Positions 22,540-34,300 of a DNA stretch of 64,000 bases are shown here, piece after piece. How positions within the stretch are numbered: position 1 is the stretch's first letter; each line of letters starts with the position of its first letter. The translations under genes were made by a program, and so were the position numbers. Source of the DNA: Pyrocephalus nanus (lineage: Eukaryota; Chordata; Aves; Passeriformes; Tyrannidae); assembly GCA_038380795.1 (NCBI GenBank), contig CM076266.1, forward strand, positions 47,576,425-47,640,424. The letters run 5' to 3'. The notes below the pieces were generated by a model that worked only from the letters and a program-made list of their open reading frames with translations, made no database searches and was not told where the DNA came from.

Positions 22540-22910
22540 CTGTTTCCATTAATGACACTGGCCTCATTAGAAATAAAGGAATAAAACTGGCTGATGACAC
22601 AAGGTGGAAGATACTGAGAATATAGATGAATGTCAGAGTATTCTGCTGCAGGGACTAGATGACCCAGAGGGCAAAAATAATAGAAACAATAAATGTAACA
22701 ATGCTATGAATTTAAGCGTAAAAATTTTTCCTGTAAGTGGGAGAAGCTCAATAGCTTAAAACAGCAAACACAAAAAGATCAAGATACAGGAGTTTATCAC
22801 AAGATAATCAACATTCATAAATGTGATGTGGTATGAAGAAAGCAAACATAATAATAGGATGTATCAAGAAAGGTCTTGATAGAGAGCCAGAGCCAGAGAA
22901 GTGATGGCAC
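22540..22910 (+). mobile_element. Ancient CR1/L3-like LINE relic, plus strand (RT fragment)
   Basis: At about 22589-22620 the plus strand encodes KLADDTRWK, which preserves the ADD catalytic motif of CR1/L3 reverse transcriptases (usually FADDTKL). The downstream order also follows old CR1 elements of reptiles and birds: a CTGCTGCAGGGACTAGATGACC block (RDLDDL region), AAATGTAACAATGC, and then an AATAATAGGATGTATCAAGAAAGG block (region of the LGCI motif). No frame is intact. It differs clearly from the younger CR1 copies at 16.6 kb and 25.1 kb. Edges are approximate to 30 bp or more. Confidence 0.65.
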
Positions 22911-25050
22911 AAACAATTTCAAAAGCAGAAGGCAAGGTGGAAAAAGAGGCAGAGAAAATGTGAATATTGAAAAATATAAGCTTGCAAGAAATAGAGAGAC
23001 AAAACAAACTGATGTAGATGGGAAGAGTCATTGTATTGAACTCAGTGGAGGATGGGTGAACCTCCAGACTTCTGGATGTGGCCTGGAAAGAAAAATCCCC
23101 ATATCATGTGTTTTAATTAAAAATACCTCTTTGTGTTATTTTAACACAAAGGCGACTTAAGTCACAATATTCCAGTATGACATGTAGGCTATTCACTTAG
23201 TCTTTCTATTAATCTGCCTCGAAAAGTTCCCGAAAATGATGTCCTGGAATGCACCATGGTATTTATAATCACTCCTGTTCTTTGCTTTAGCACCTGTAAT
23301 TTGTCAAGCAAGAGCAAAGTGTAGAACAAAAGATCCCTGGCACTTCCACAGCATATTGACTGACCTTTATGTCTACTTTTGCTATTTATACTGGCAGTGA
23401 AGTATGCAGAACAAAAACAGACAGGAAAATTTCTGATTTTTAGGAAAACTCTTTTTAAAATTGTGATTATGTTTGAGTCACCTCTTACTTTATCCCTTCA
23501 ACTTAAAATTTACCTGGTAATTTTCCATTTGTAAATATAGAAGTTATTTGGTTGGTTTGTGGTTTTTATTTTGGTACGTATTGCCATATTGGTCAAGTAA
23601 ACAGTTGCTACAATGAAACAGGAAATCATTGGCTGTTTTATTTTCTTGGGCCAGAACAGAGCACAGTACATTCTTTTCAAGCCAAGAGTAAAGGAGTAAT
23701 CTAACAAAGTGTAATGAATTTCATAATCATTATTCCATATTGTTCTTTACTTGCCCTCTAGAAAGATATAAAGAAGAAAGAAAAAAATAGAAAAAAGAAA
23801 ATCATAAAGTTCATTTTTCCGCTTACAAATTAATATGTATTAGCACCACTAAAACTTTTAATTAATTTCTAGGCAACTAAGGTTATTATGTTCTTTATCT
23901 AAATACCTTGTGTTTAACTTGTGTTTCATTGTACTTTTATGTCAGTGATGCTAAGTAACAGTCATGGTTTTGTTAAAGAGAAATACCAGAGTGAACATCA
24001 CCATAAACTTCATTTTTGCTATTTTACTTTTTATTTTCATTTTCAAGCTAAAGATATTTGCTTTGAAAAATAAGTTAGGTGATATATCTCTTTTCTTACT
24101 TTCAATTTCTTCCACAGCAAAGAAGTGAGCATTCATTGCAGTGAGCAAACTGACCATGGCGGTTGTGAAACTGAGCCCTCCTAGCTGCTACTGCACTTTA
24201 TGACTTTGTATATAGCAAGAAAACAAGGGAAAAGATGAGTCTCCAGACTCTGGAGCCTGTGAGAGGTGAGTGTCAAAGACATACTTGAAAGCAGAGCAAA
24301 AGCTGACTGAATTACTTTGACAAACATCTGGGGCAATAGGGAGTAATCTGATAGGTTATAAGGATGGATGAGGAGGAAAGGAAGAAGGAAAGGAAATTAT
24401 ACCTCTTTATATCTATCTTTAGGAAGTGTCTTAGTCCTCTCTTAGTGTTATCTAGCCCTGTGTAAAACTACTGTAGATTTAACAGGAGTGGATAAAGAAA
24501 CAGCTCCTTCCCAGTCACAGTGGAGGAGGATGTTACACACAGACAATCAGCTTTAGGCTGTAGCCTGTGCTACGAACAAACTGAGAAGCTGTGAAGGAAA
24601 ATTTGTTGCACTCTCAGCAAGCCAGTTTGTTCTTATTCCTACAGGGTGTTAACTTTTAGCCTTGAAATGTGTCTAGATGGCTGACACGGTCAGAAATAGG
24701 CACTTCAGACAAAGCTTACTAGAGAAGCCCTCCAATGTGCAGGGAGGACTCCCTTGCACTCTAAATTCCTCAGAGAGGAGTTTAGGTGCAGCTGGATTCA
24801 ATCTCAGACCCAAACTTTGTCAACATTTTATGTGTAAAGGATTATATAAGTGTAACTGAACATTTATACTTTGTCCTTTGGATTAAGGATGGCAAACCAG
24901 ATATATTTACATTAAAATAAATTATTTATTATGATAATGATTACACTAAAAGTTCTTAATCAGACATATTTGCTACACAACATATGTAGCTATAACTACT
25001 AGTATAAAGCACTGTTTTTGAAGCAATATTGCCTGGGCATGCCCCACATG
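22911..25050. other. Unannotated noncoding DNA
   Basis: No gene is recognised. It holds a perfect 10-bp-stem, 3-base-loop inverted repeat at 23129-23151 (see separate entry). Confidence 0.5.
23129..23151. repeat. Perfect short hairpin (10-bp stem, 3-nt loop)
   Basis: CTTTGTGTTA is followed by TTT and then TAACACAAAG. The stem is too short for a microRNA precursor, and no T-run or other functional signal makes it a terminator in a eukaryotic context. Confidence 0.85.
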
Positions 25051-25391
25051 CCTCCAATTACCTGAGAGGAGGTTGTAGCCAGGTGGGGATCGGTCTCTTC
25101 TCCCAGGCAATCAGCAGTAGGACAAGAGGGCACAGCCTTAAGCTCTGCCAGGGGAGGTTTAGGTTGGATATTAGAAGGAAGTTCTTTACAGAGAGAGTGA
25201 TCAGGCATTGGAATGGCCTGCCCAGAGAGGTGATGGATTCACTGTCCCTGGAGGTTTTTAAGATGTAGCTGGATGTGGCACTGAGTGCCATGATCTAGTA
25301 ATCACAGTGAGGTTGGATCAAAGGGTTGGACTTGATGATCTTGGAGGTCTCTTCCAACCCAGTTAATTCTATTATTCTATTATTCTATTAT
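25051..25391 (+). mobile_element. CR1 LINE 3' end, plus strand
   Basis: This is a short 5'-truncated CR1 covering the last part of ORF2 and the 3' tail. Within 25056-25268 the translation reads [10 protein letters not shown], then [12 protein letters not shown], then HWNGLPREV, the standard CR1 C-terminus. The frame is closed by a TAG (25266-25268) where the family continues with an arginine codon, so the last 8-10 residues are lost. The tail GGTTGGACTTGATGATCTTGG is followed by three perfect ATTCTATT 8-mers (25366-25389), the CR1 3' end used to prime integration. It is relatively well preserved, so it is among the younger copies here. Confidence 0.95.
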
Positions 25392-28300
25392 TTAAGCAAT
25401 TATATTAAAGCTAGAAAATTCAATTATGAAGTAGAGATTGATGTTACTCCCCGGTACCAACGACCATAGGAAAATCTCTTTGCTCAGCCTTGAGGAGTAA
25501 CCTTAAGGAGCATCCCCATTTAAGGGAAGAATCTCCACACACACTGTGAGAAGGAGGATATTAGGAGACCTTAGCATTAAAAAGTGGGACTGGATTTTTA
25601 TAGTATAAAGTGATTGACTGTTAGTTGTACTTCCCTGGGCCAGCTGTGTTAGCTCAGCATCTTTACAGAAATTATCAGTGTATCAGTTGTTGGTTCCTTT
25701 ATCAGGTACTTTACCAGGTGTGCCATATCTTCACCTTACCATCAGGATGTTAAACATTGGAATTGAGTCAGGCTCGTTTCAGCATTATTCAGCACCAAAA
25801 GCAGCAAGTCAACTCTTTCTCCATTCACCACTGACAGCTTTGCAAATAGTGTTGTTTGAAGTGTGTTACCTCCACTCCAGGCAGAATATCCTGCTACAGT
25901 GGCTTATAGTTTAATTGTTTTAATTTGCACATTTAATTCTGAAAGAACAATTTGTTGCAAATTTATATCTCTCTAGGGCTGTCAGTTCTGTCCTTACTTT
26001 TAATGAATATACAATATTTATATAGCTGCAACTTTCTCTGCTCTTATGAGATTTCAGTAGATTAGGGAAGTATTCTCATTTTAAATCGCTGTTTAGGTCT
26101 AGGTGAATAATACACAATAAATCCTTTATTATGGAATTTAAACTCCTTCTGATCACATGGGTTCTGATCGTAGGCTGTTATTTTCTCAAGCATTCACTTT
26201 CAAAAATAGTCATGCAGTAGTTGATATGAATATATATATCCTGTGACTCTATCAGGTGGCCAAAATGCTGGTTTGTATCTATGCTACAAGCCATTTAAGC
26301 TTCTATTTTGTTTTGGACATAGGTCAAGTTTCCAGTATGAATGCTTACAGGTTTGAAGGTTGTGGGTTTTGTATGTGCTCCAGCCAGACCTTGTCAGTCA
26401 AATCCTTAAGTAATACTGCAGACAGGAGGTTATATTGGCAAGCATGTTCAGAGAGAGCATAAAGGTAGTCAGAGCACAACAGAAAGCTCAGTTTCTAACA
26501 CACCCACCAGCGTTCTTGCAGCTCCTCCTTTTGCCTCTCCTGCTTTGATCAATGGCCAAACCATTTAATGTGCAAAAATTTAGAGGCTTAAGGCTTTAAT
26601 TCTTTTTCTTTCCTGATTTCTCTTATTTACAGCACTAGAAGTCCAAAAGAATTTCAGAAGCTTCAGCGCAGTTTTTTCATACCCATATCTGTGTAATACA
26701 TAGAAACCTGAGATTTTTATCTCAATGTGATGAAAGTTATGAGCTTGCATATAATGAAGGGAACCCCAAAAGCTACTGTAACCATTAATAAATATGACCT
26801 TACTTAAAAATTACTTGCTTTTCTAAATGTCAGTGCCACTGAAGCTGAATAATTAGAAAGGATTTTTTTTAACAACAGCTTTTACTTCAAAATAAATTTA
26901 TTATTTTTTTTTCTACACGTTGATATGTCTGTGCTAATAAGACAATTCCATTAGGATTCATGTACTAGGACCATCACCTCTTAGAAATTTACAGTATACT
27001 GATTTTGTGTGAGATAGGCTATGAAAGAACTGAGAAGCCTCATTCAGATGTCAAATATCTGATTCCAGGACTGAAGCCTACACTTTTTCAGCAGTCTTAC
27101 AGTATTTGCCACTTCGAAACAGGATCTTTTCATCTTGTATCTGTAGATTGAGGCAGCTTGTGAAAGGCTTGATGTTTGTGAAAAAGAAGCACTCAGCCCA
27201 AGCCTGATTTAAAACAATATATATTGTATTGTCATGATGTTCAGTGTGTCCCCAACTCATTTCTAAACAGAAATATTTTTAATAACTAGATGAATTTGTA
27301 TGATCTGGTAACTTTGTAACCTAATAAATAATTTAAAAAACCTAAATGAAAAACCTAAAACCAGAGTGAATTCTCTTTTCTGTTGGTTTTGAGATTAAAC
27401 ACTTAAACTTTAGCCAGCATTGTTGCCATTCTGTGGATGTTTTCCATTCTTGCTCCAAGATCCCAGGTGGAAATGTAGAAAACTCAGCCTGGTTGCTCTG
27501 TATCTGTCTGATCCCCTGTATCTTGTAATCTTGTTTAAGGATGAGCATAATTCCTGGCTCATTTAGCATGGGGTTTACAATGCAGCTACATATAACAACA
27601 GCCTGCTCTAGGGCCTACATCTAAGCTGCTGAGAAATCCTTCTTCATTATACTATTAAAATAGTATAACACTTTGCTGGTAAGAAATTTCACGAGCTATC
27701 TCCTTTGCAACACATTTGTTTAAATTTTTGTGCTGCTGTTCTGAAACTTAACATCACTCATATCAGGCATCTTTGGGAATTTTTTTTACTCTTTTCCTTT
27801 GCTTAAAATGCTCTTTTCTTTCTCTGACTCTGGTGTCAAAACATATCAGTATAGCTAAAAATTGGTAGTTTAAATGTAGAGGGAAGGCAGAGGTATTTTC
27901 AGATTAAGGGACTGCTGTGATTCCTTATACTGAGTCCTCAGTCATCTTGTATCAACACAGATGCACCACAGAAATGCTTTATAATTTGAATCTTCTGCAT
28001 TCTTCCAAAAATATTATTTTGCTATGGCAAATTCAATAATATGTGCTAAAGGATATGGCATGATTTATGCTGGCTGAACTGAATACTGAGGAGGTGGATA
28101 TTTAGTGATAAATGAGAATGAAATAGAGGCAGCATATAAACACAATCACAGGTGATATTGTAAGAAATAGATTGGATTAGCAGAAATAGTGAATGACAAA
28201 AAACTTCTTCAAATGTGAAAGGATGCATAAATGATTGTTTTCTAACAAAGCTCTTAGACAGCATGCAATTACATTACCAGAGAAATTAACTCACAGGTGA

Positions 28301-30230
28301 CCTGGTGATGAGAGGGAGATGTAGAATGGAAAGTTATTTCTTTTCTTCACACAAACTGTAATATGCTTTTCTTTTCTCTGAGCACTTCTTTTGCTGGACT
28401 TCAATACAAAAGGGCTGTGGCTCCACAAGGGGCCTGTAAGAAAAGGCAAAATTCAAGGAGAAATTAACATTTGAAGCTCACTCACTTTAGCTTTAGATAT
28501 AGAAGCTAAGGGTACTAGAAAAAATAGGATAAATGGAACAGGCAGAAAGCTGTGGAATACAAAGGAATTGTAATTCCACAAATGAAAAACTAAATTAAAA
28601 CTCTCTATTTCTATTCCAAATTGATTTCATATGGTAACAAAACTTTTTCTTAATAATAAAAACAATCTGGTATGAAAAGAAGGGAAATTCTCCACTGCTG
28701 AATAAATCATCCTGTTTATTAGTTGTCATTACAGCCTCCTGAACAAAACATGAAGGGAAGTTTTATCTTTGAGACTTAGTGTTTAAAAGCTGCATTAGTG
28801 TGCTATTGGTATAAATGAAGAAAAAAGTATTTATTAGTATATTTATTAATTTTGTTGCTTTCTCTTCCCTAGACATCCTGATCACAATTATACTGGACTT
28901 CTCCAAAATTCAGATCCATCTGAAGCAAGGGGGAGCTGTCTCCCCCATTCTTGTTCAGCTGCTGTTGATGGATATGAGTGCCATTCACAAACTGCTGGGC
29001 AAAATATACAGCAATAAAGAATATTAAACTTTTGTCAGGTGCTGCATTTTCATATCAGCTGGGTATTTCTTTATTTCACTATGATCAACTAGCCTGCACA
29101 ACATCATTCATAGAAAAGGATCCTGAGCCTGATCCCTGAGAGTCAGCTCAGTAAAGTACTGGGGGCTTGAAAAATTAAGTTCTGAAAGGCAAAAGCAGTA
29201 AGCACCATGATGCAAGATCTGGAGGGAGAAGACAAAGACTGAGATGTAGGTACAACTGGGCAGCAAGAGGCTGCCTCCTGTGCTGGAGGGCAGGAGACAT
29301 ATGGGGAAGGAGCTGGCAACCCCTGAGACTGTAGTTCTCTGTGGGTCCAGGGTGCCATATTGCATGCATCGTATGCCTTGGCCCCAGGTTTGCATTTGGC
29401 AAAGGCAGAGGAGCACCACCACTAATTAATTCACCAGATTAGTGCTACAAACATGATATCTGCCATCTTGGGCACTTTTTAATTGCAGTTCATATTGTAG
29501 TTTTTAAAAAGGTTCCCTAAAGAGTTTTCCAGTTGTTTATACAGTATCTGCTAAAAGAACTGTGGGTACAACATCCTTCATATGTGACTGATTCCTGTTA
29601 AATGTTCATTTTCTGTTTGCAGTAAATGTTTGCCTACCTGTTGTGCTGAATCACATTGCATCCCCCAAATGAGCTGTCAGTTTGACCACTGCAAGCATTG
29701 AAATCAGCTTAGCTATGCATGTTGTTCAAATATTGCATGCAACACCACATTCCTTGTAGTACTTAATGTGTCTCACTTAAAAGCAGATTAGGCACCTTGT
29801 GATGTCACGCAGACAATTTTTCAGTACTAATGAAGCTTTGTAAAGTGGCAATTTTATCTATTAAATACAGGTACTTCTTGTGTTTGTCTCTTTTTATAGG
29901 TGACAAAAGCCCACAGCTAATGCTATGTCATTAAATACAGATATAGGAATGGAGTTATTTTGTCATACAAAATAATGATTATGCTACTCTTTGCTGCTCT
30001 GTAGAAGCCAGGTTGGCTAGGCAATCACTGTGCCGTGGTGATAGCTGGTTGCACATGGTAGGCTGGAATCATGAAAGCTGTAAGGCAAAAATACTAATTG
30101 ATAATGTAAATGAGAACTGAAGTCAGCTCTTCTGAAAGTGAAATGTATTTTAGCTGGGAGAATTTTGGCAGGAGAAAACAATTTTTTGTAAATAAATTTT
30201 TGTTATAAAAAAAGATGAAGTTCGCTGGCA
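25392..30230. other. Unannotated noncoding DNA
   Basis: No gene or mobile element is recognised in 4.8 kb. A 20-bp near-perfect palindrome (27648-27667) and a GC-richer patch (29230-29420) are the only local peculiarities. Confidence 0.5.
27648..27667. repeat. Perfect palindrome TATACTATT-AA-AATAGTATA
   Basis: There are nine-base arms with a two-base centre. It may be a chance AT-rich palindrome. Confidence 0.8.
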
Positions 30231-30234
30231 TTTC

Positions 30235-30855
30235 ATAGAAGCAAATAATGGTTTTTTGTTGGAAGAAACCTTTAAAGGTCATCTAGTCCATCACCCCTGC
30301 AATGAGCCAGGACACCCTCAATCAGATCAGGATGTTCAGAGCCTTGTCCAGCCTGACCTTGAATGTTCTCAGGGATGAGGTACCCAGCACCCCTCTGGGC
30401 AAACTGTTGCAGTGTTTCACTACCCTCATTGTAAAAAATTTCTTCCTTATATCTAGTCTAAATCTACCCTTTTTTAGCTTAGAACCATTACCCCTTGTTC
30501 TTTAGAAACCATCCCTGCTAAAATATTTGTCTCCGTCTTTCTTATAGGCTCCCTATAAGTACCAAAAGGCAACAATAAAGTCACCCTGGAGCCTTCTCTT
30601 CTCCAGGCTGAACAACCCCATCTCTCTCAGGAGGTGTTCCACCCCTCTATCATCTCTGTGACTCTTTTCTGGATATACACCTATGGGTCAGTGCCCTTCC
30701 TGTGCTGGGTATCCCAGAGCTGGATGCAGTGCTCCAGGCAGGGTCTCACCAGAGCAGAGCAGAGGGACAGAATCACTTCCCTTGATCTGTAGGCCATGCT
30801 GATTTTGAGGCAGCCCAGGATGCAGTTGGCTTTCTCAGCTTTGAGCACACATTGT
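30235..30855 (-). mobile_element. CR1 LINE fragment, minus strand (about 620 bp)
   Basis: Read on the minus strand it covers the end of CR1 ORF2 and the 3' UTR. The RT C-terminal region is antisense at about 30700-30850 (CTGGATGCAGTGCTCCAGGC block, the counterpart of an LE..VQ..AP peptide). The EKRRL-type region is at about 30590-30640 (CTTCTCTTCTCCAGGCTGAA). The 3' end is at 30245-30290 (GGAAGAAACCTTTAAAGGTCATCTAG). The usual 8-mer tail is eroded to a single CATAGAA at about 30234. The 3' end differs from the copies at 25.1, 31.2 and 63.8 kb, so it belongs to another, older CR1 subfamily. All frames are broken. Confidence 0.92.
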
Positions 30856-31190
30856 TATCTCATGTCTAGCTTTAAATTACCTTTTAATAATAGCTTTTAA
30901 CTTACCTTACAAAGTTTTCTCAGCTCTAGAATAATGTTTGGGTTATAAGTCAGAGATATACACCAAAAAACCAAACAAGATGTTGGGGCTCCTCTGCCTA
31001 CGATACTCACTCTAGTCCAAAAGAGGAATTTGAAATAGGGCCTCTTCCAAAGGAGCATACCAACCACTGCTGACTTGGATTGACTTGCTCCAATTCTTTC
31101 AGTTTCTGAAAGATCTGGCCTGAAATTTAATGTGAAGTGAGTCTAGTTTTGTGTGGTTAGAACTCTATGCTTTTCAGTAAAAGCAATTTC
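30856..31190. other. Unannotated spacer between two CR1 fragments
   Basis: Unique-looking AT-rich sequence with no feature seen. Confidence 0.5.
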
Positions 31191-31192
31191 TT

Positions 31193-31390
31193 ATCATAGA
31201 ATCATAGAATCAGCTGGGTTGGAAAAGGCCCCTGAGATCGAGTCCAACCCTTGATCCAACACTGCTGTGGTTACTAGACCATGGCACTCAGTGCCACATC
31301 CAGTCTCATCTTAAAAACCTTCAGGGACGGTGAATCCACCACCTCCCTGGGCAGCCCATTCTAATGTCTGATTACTCTCTCTTACTACCC
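31193..31390 (-). mobile_element. CR1 LINE 3' end, minus strand (about 200 bp)
   Basis: The plus strand begins ATCATAGAATCATAGAATCA, two copies of the antisense CR1 8-mer. It continues with CTGGGTTGGAAAAGGCCCCTGAGATC and the antisense end of ORF2 (CCAGTCTCATCTTAAAAACC, GGTGAATCCACCACCTCCC). It is the same subfamily as the copies at 25.1 kb and 63.8 kb. It is 5'-truncated after only about 200 bp, so it never had a complete reverse transcriptase at this site. Confidence 0.95.
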
Positions 31391-34300
31391 AGACAGTGTA
31401 CAAGAAATTTTATATTAAATATTTTTAAAGATTCTCAGAGATTTTCCTGCCACCAAAGGTTCAGAACTGTGTGTGCATAATTGTGTAATATAATCAGAAA
31501 GTCCTTTCAGGTTTTCAGGTTCATTTCTGATTACATCAGATCCCTAGATCTTAACTTTTCTATGATACTACATTTATTTTCAACAAAAGTATTCCCAGGA
31601 ACTGTTTCTTCTGAGGAGCTTTTTTACCCTGCACTTTCATTCCTTCTCGTGTCTAACCTTGTGCAGTCTATCTCCAAAAAATCCCAAACTAAACCCCTAA
31701 GATTAGGCTAAGGTCTGGTAGGCAGAGATGGCAGATGATGAATTTAATAATTTTGTAGTATTACTGGCATGGTTTTCTGTGTGAGAGATTGTACACAGTG
31801 AAACACACAGTGAAACACACAAAGGGAGAAGGATGTTAAGCAAAACGAGATAAGTATTTCATTGTTCAGCACAGCTGAGAGCTAATCTCTCACTGAAATT
31901 AATAGAATTGTTGTTACAGTTTGACATGTGAAGTCTGTTCTGATCTAAATAAGGGGAAGTAAAACTGTATTTTCTAAAAGTTCTCGAGATGCTCACAGAA
32001 CTTTTTCTATCCATGTGGATGATCACAGGGACCCTCTCTTAATACACTATGCTGTAATTTTGGCTTTTTAGACTTAAACAGATAAAAAGTTGCATAAACA
32101 ATTCCATTAAGGAGAAAAAAGTATGACCATGTGGCAGCAGAATAATAGGAGTCAGTAGACAGCAGGCTTTAAAGGCATATCAATGTGTTAAAAGAGCCTG
32201 GTCTTTCTGATGACAATGATTTTTCTTGGCAAAGGCTTCACTTTTACCTTCCACTGAATCTTGCCTCTTGCTCTTCTTTTGCAACTATGCATCAAAGAAA
32301 GCCCAGCATTTTTAGTACTGTTTTTTGGTGTTACCTGAAGTCTTTGCTGTTTCCAGTTCCTTATGGAAGGATGGGTGATTTCTTTCTGTCCTCACACTTC
32401 AGCCAGAGGCTCAAGCAGCAGCAGAGCTCCCAATCCAAATTTGTCCATCACTGCTGGAGAGCCAGCCAGTCCCACTGATCCCTGCAGGACTGGCCACTTC
32501 ACTATGCTGGCAACAGGCCTATAACTGCACAGCTTGCTGTCCCCAACAGAGAGGGCAAGGCATATGTGCAAATGGTATTTATTTTCACCTCAAATCCGAA
32601 CATATGTTATCTCCAAGAGCAACCCTGATACAGAAAGAAAAAGAAGTGAGGTTTTAAATTCAAGGGGTTTTGCAAAATGAATTTTCAGGGAGCTTTAAAT
32701 CCTAACTCCTGGAGAGGTACATACCTATATTGTTTAATCTACAGCTACCAGTACAAAACCGGGCATTTATCCAGTCATTCAGCAAAGGATTCCTCCTATC
32801 ACAGGAGGCTTTTACTCTTGGCAGCTCTCAGGATAGTATCAGCACTTCTATAATCACATTTGCATTCATTGTTACGGAAGAAATTAACTGTTCTTGTAAA
32901 GGAGAAATATGTTTGGGCATGTTCATAGAAAACTGAAGTTACATCATTTGTTATAATGCAGAAGTGAGACTTCCTTCTGACACCAGTGAAACATGACCAG
33001 TAAATACACAATGAACATTCTGATCATGATCAGGTATGCAGAAGCTGAAGAGAGAGTACAGACCACATTTACTTCTGTTTTATTTAACTGTAGCCAGTTA
33101 AAAGCCAGAATCTCAATATTCTGTGGCATCTTTTACAAAATTAGATAAATATTTTTGTTGAGCTTGTTATCTAGTTTTAATCAGCAAGGTAGAGGTCTCA
33201 GTGATAATTAAGTGCCTACAAAATTTATAAACAGGAGCAGACAAAAGGATACACTGTGAATACTTGCAAATTGACTCCATCAACTTTTAGGTATTAACCC
33301 TGTTATTCCATTGGTCAGTCTCTTGTGATTTCAGCAGCCTATGCTCTAGGGGAAGATTCTACAGGAATACAGGGCACAGCCAAGAGCCTCTGACCAATGT
33401 TCTCAACAAATTTTTAATCAAGGGACAAGCCATAGCCAGGTTTCACCACACCTCTGGCACTTGTGGAGCTAGTTGTTTCCAGAAACATTTCTTCTTACTT
33501 CAGAGCTCTAGGAGCAGGAAAGGGCTGTGGGTGAACTTTGACCAAAAGGTCCAGCTCTGGGATAAAGGGTCCTCATAGCTGCTGGCTATTGCTTTGCCCT
33601 CACAATCCCACAGAAACCCTTCGGACAACTCAAAATACATGTTATCTGACATAACCATCCTCTTTATCCCCACAGTGCCCTTTTCTAATGACTACTTTCC
33701 ACGTCCCTATAGAACATTTCCTGCTTTGGTAGTATGGTTTCCTTATTAATCAAGTTTTACTACTTCCCATAGCCTTGAAACGTTTGGTAAACCCATCTTG
33801 CAAATAATGGGCCCCTGTATAGTTAATAAAGTTCTTCTATTAAAAATATTCACAAAACTAAGAAGAGCGAAAAAAGACATTTGTAAATATTTTCCTCTTT
33901 GAGCAAAAATGTATTTACTATTATTGTATCTATGAAAAGACGGCCCTTCCTAGAAGCAAAATAAACTCCTTTACTACCTTACAGTGAGAGCATACTGCAT
34001 AATTTTTAAACTTCGATATGTATTTTGAATTATTATGTTTACCTCTTCTTTGCTCCTAATTTTCCCCCTCCTACCACCACTCCCCCATTGTTTTAATAAC
34101 TTGATTATTTGGAGATTTATGTCATTGAGTGAATAAGGAAGTGCAGCTTTTCATGACAAACTGATAGTTGCTTGGAATCACAAATACAAAACTAATGACA
34201 TTCTTTACAGTTAATAGATCTTCAGTATTTCCAGTACAACTGAGGTTTTGTGACCTCAATATTTACTTAGTTCATGGAGATAGTTTTGATCTCTTCAGAC

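Noticed and set aside
29230..29420. Three overlapping minus-strand open frames in a GC-richer patch
   Set aside because: Several frames open at once, which reflects few stop codons in GC-rich sequence rather than coding selection. No motif was recognised.
30302..30505. 67-codon plus-strand frame that looks protein-like (LNVLRDEV...)
   Set aside because: It is the antisense translation of the minus-strand CR1 fragment at 30235-30855.
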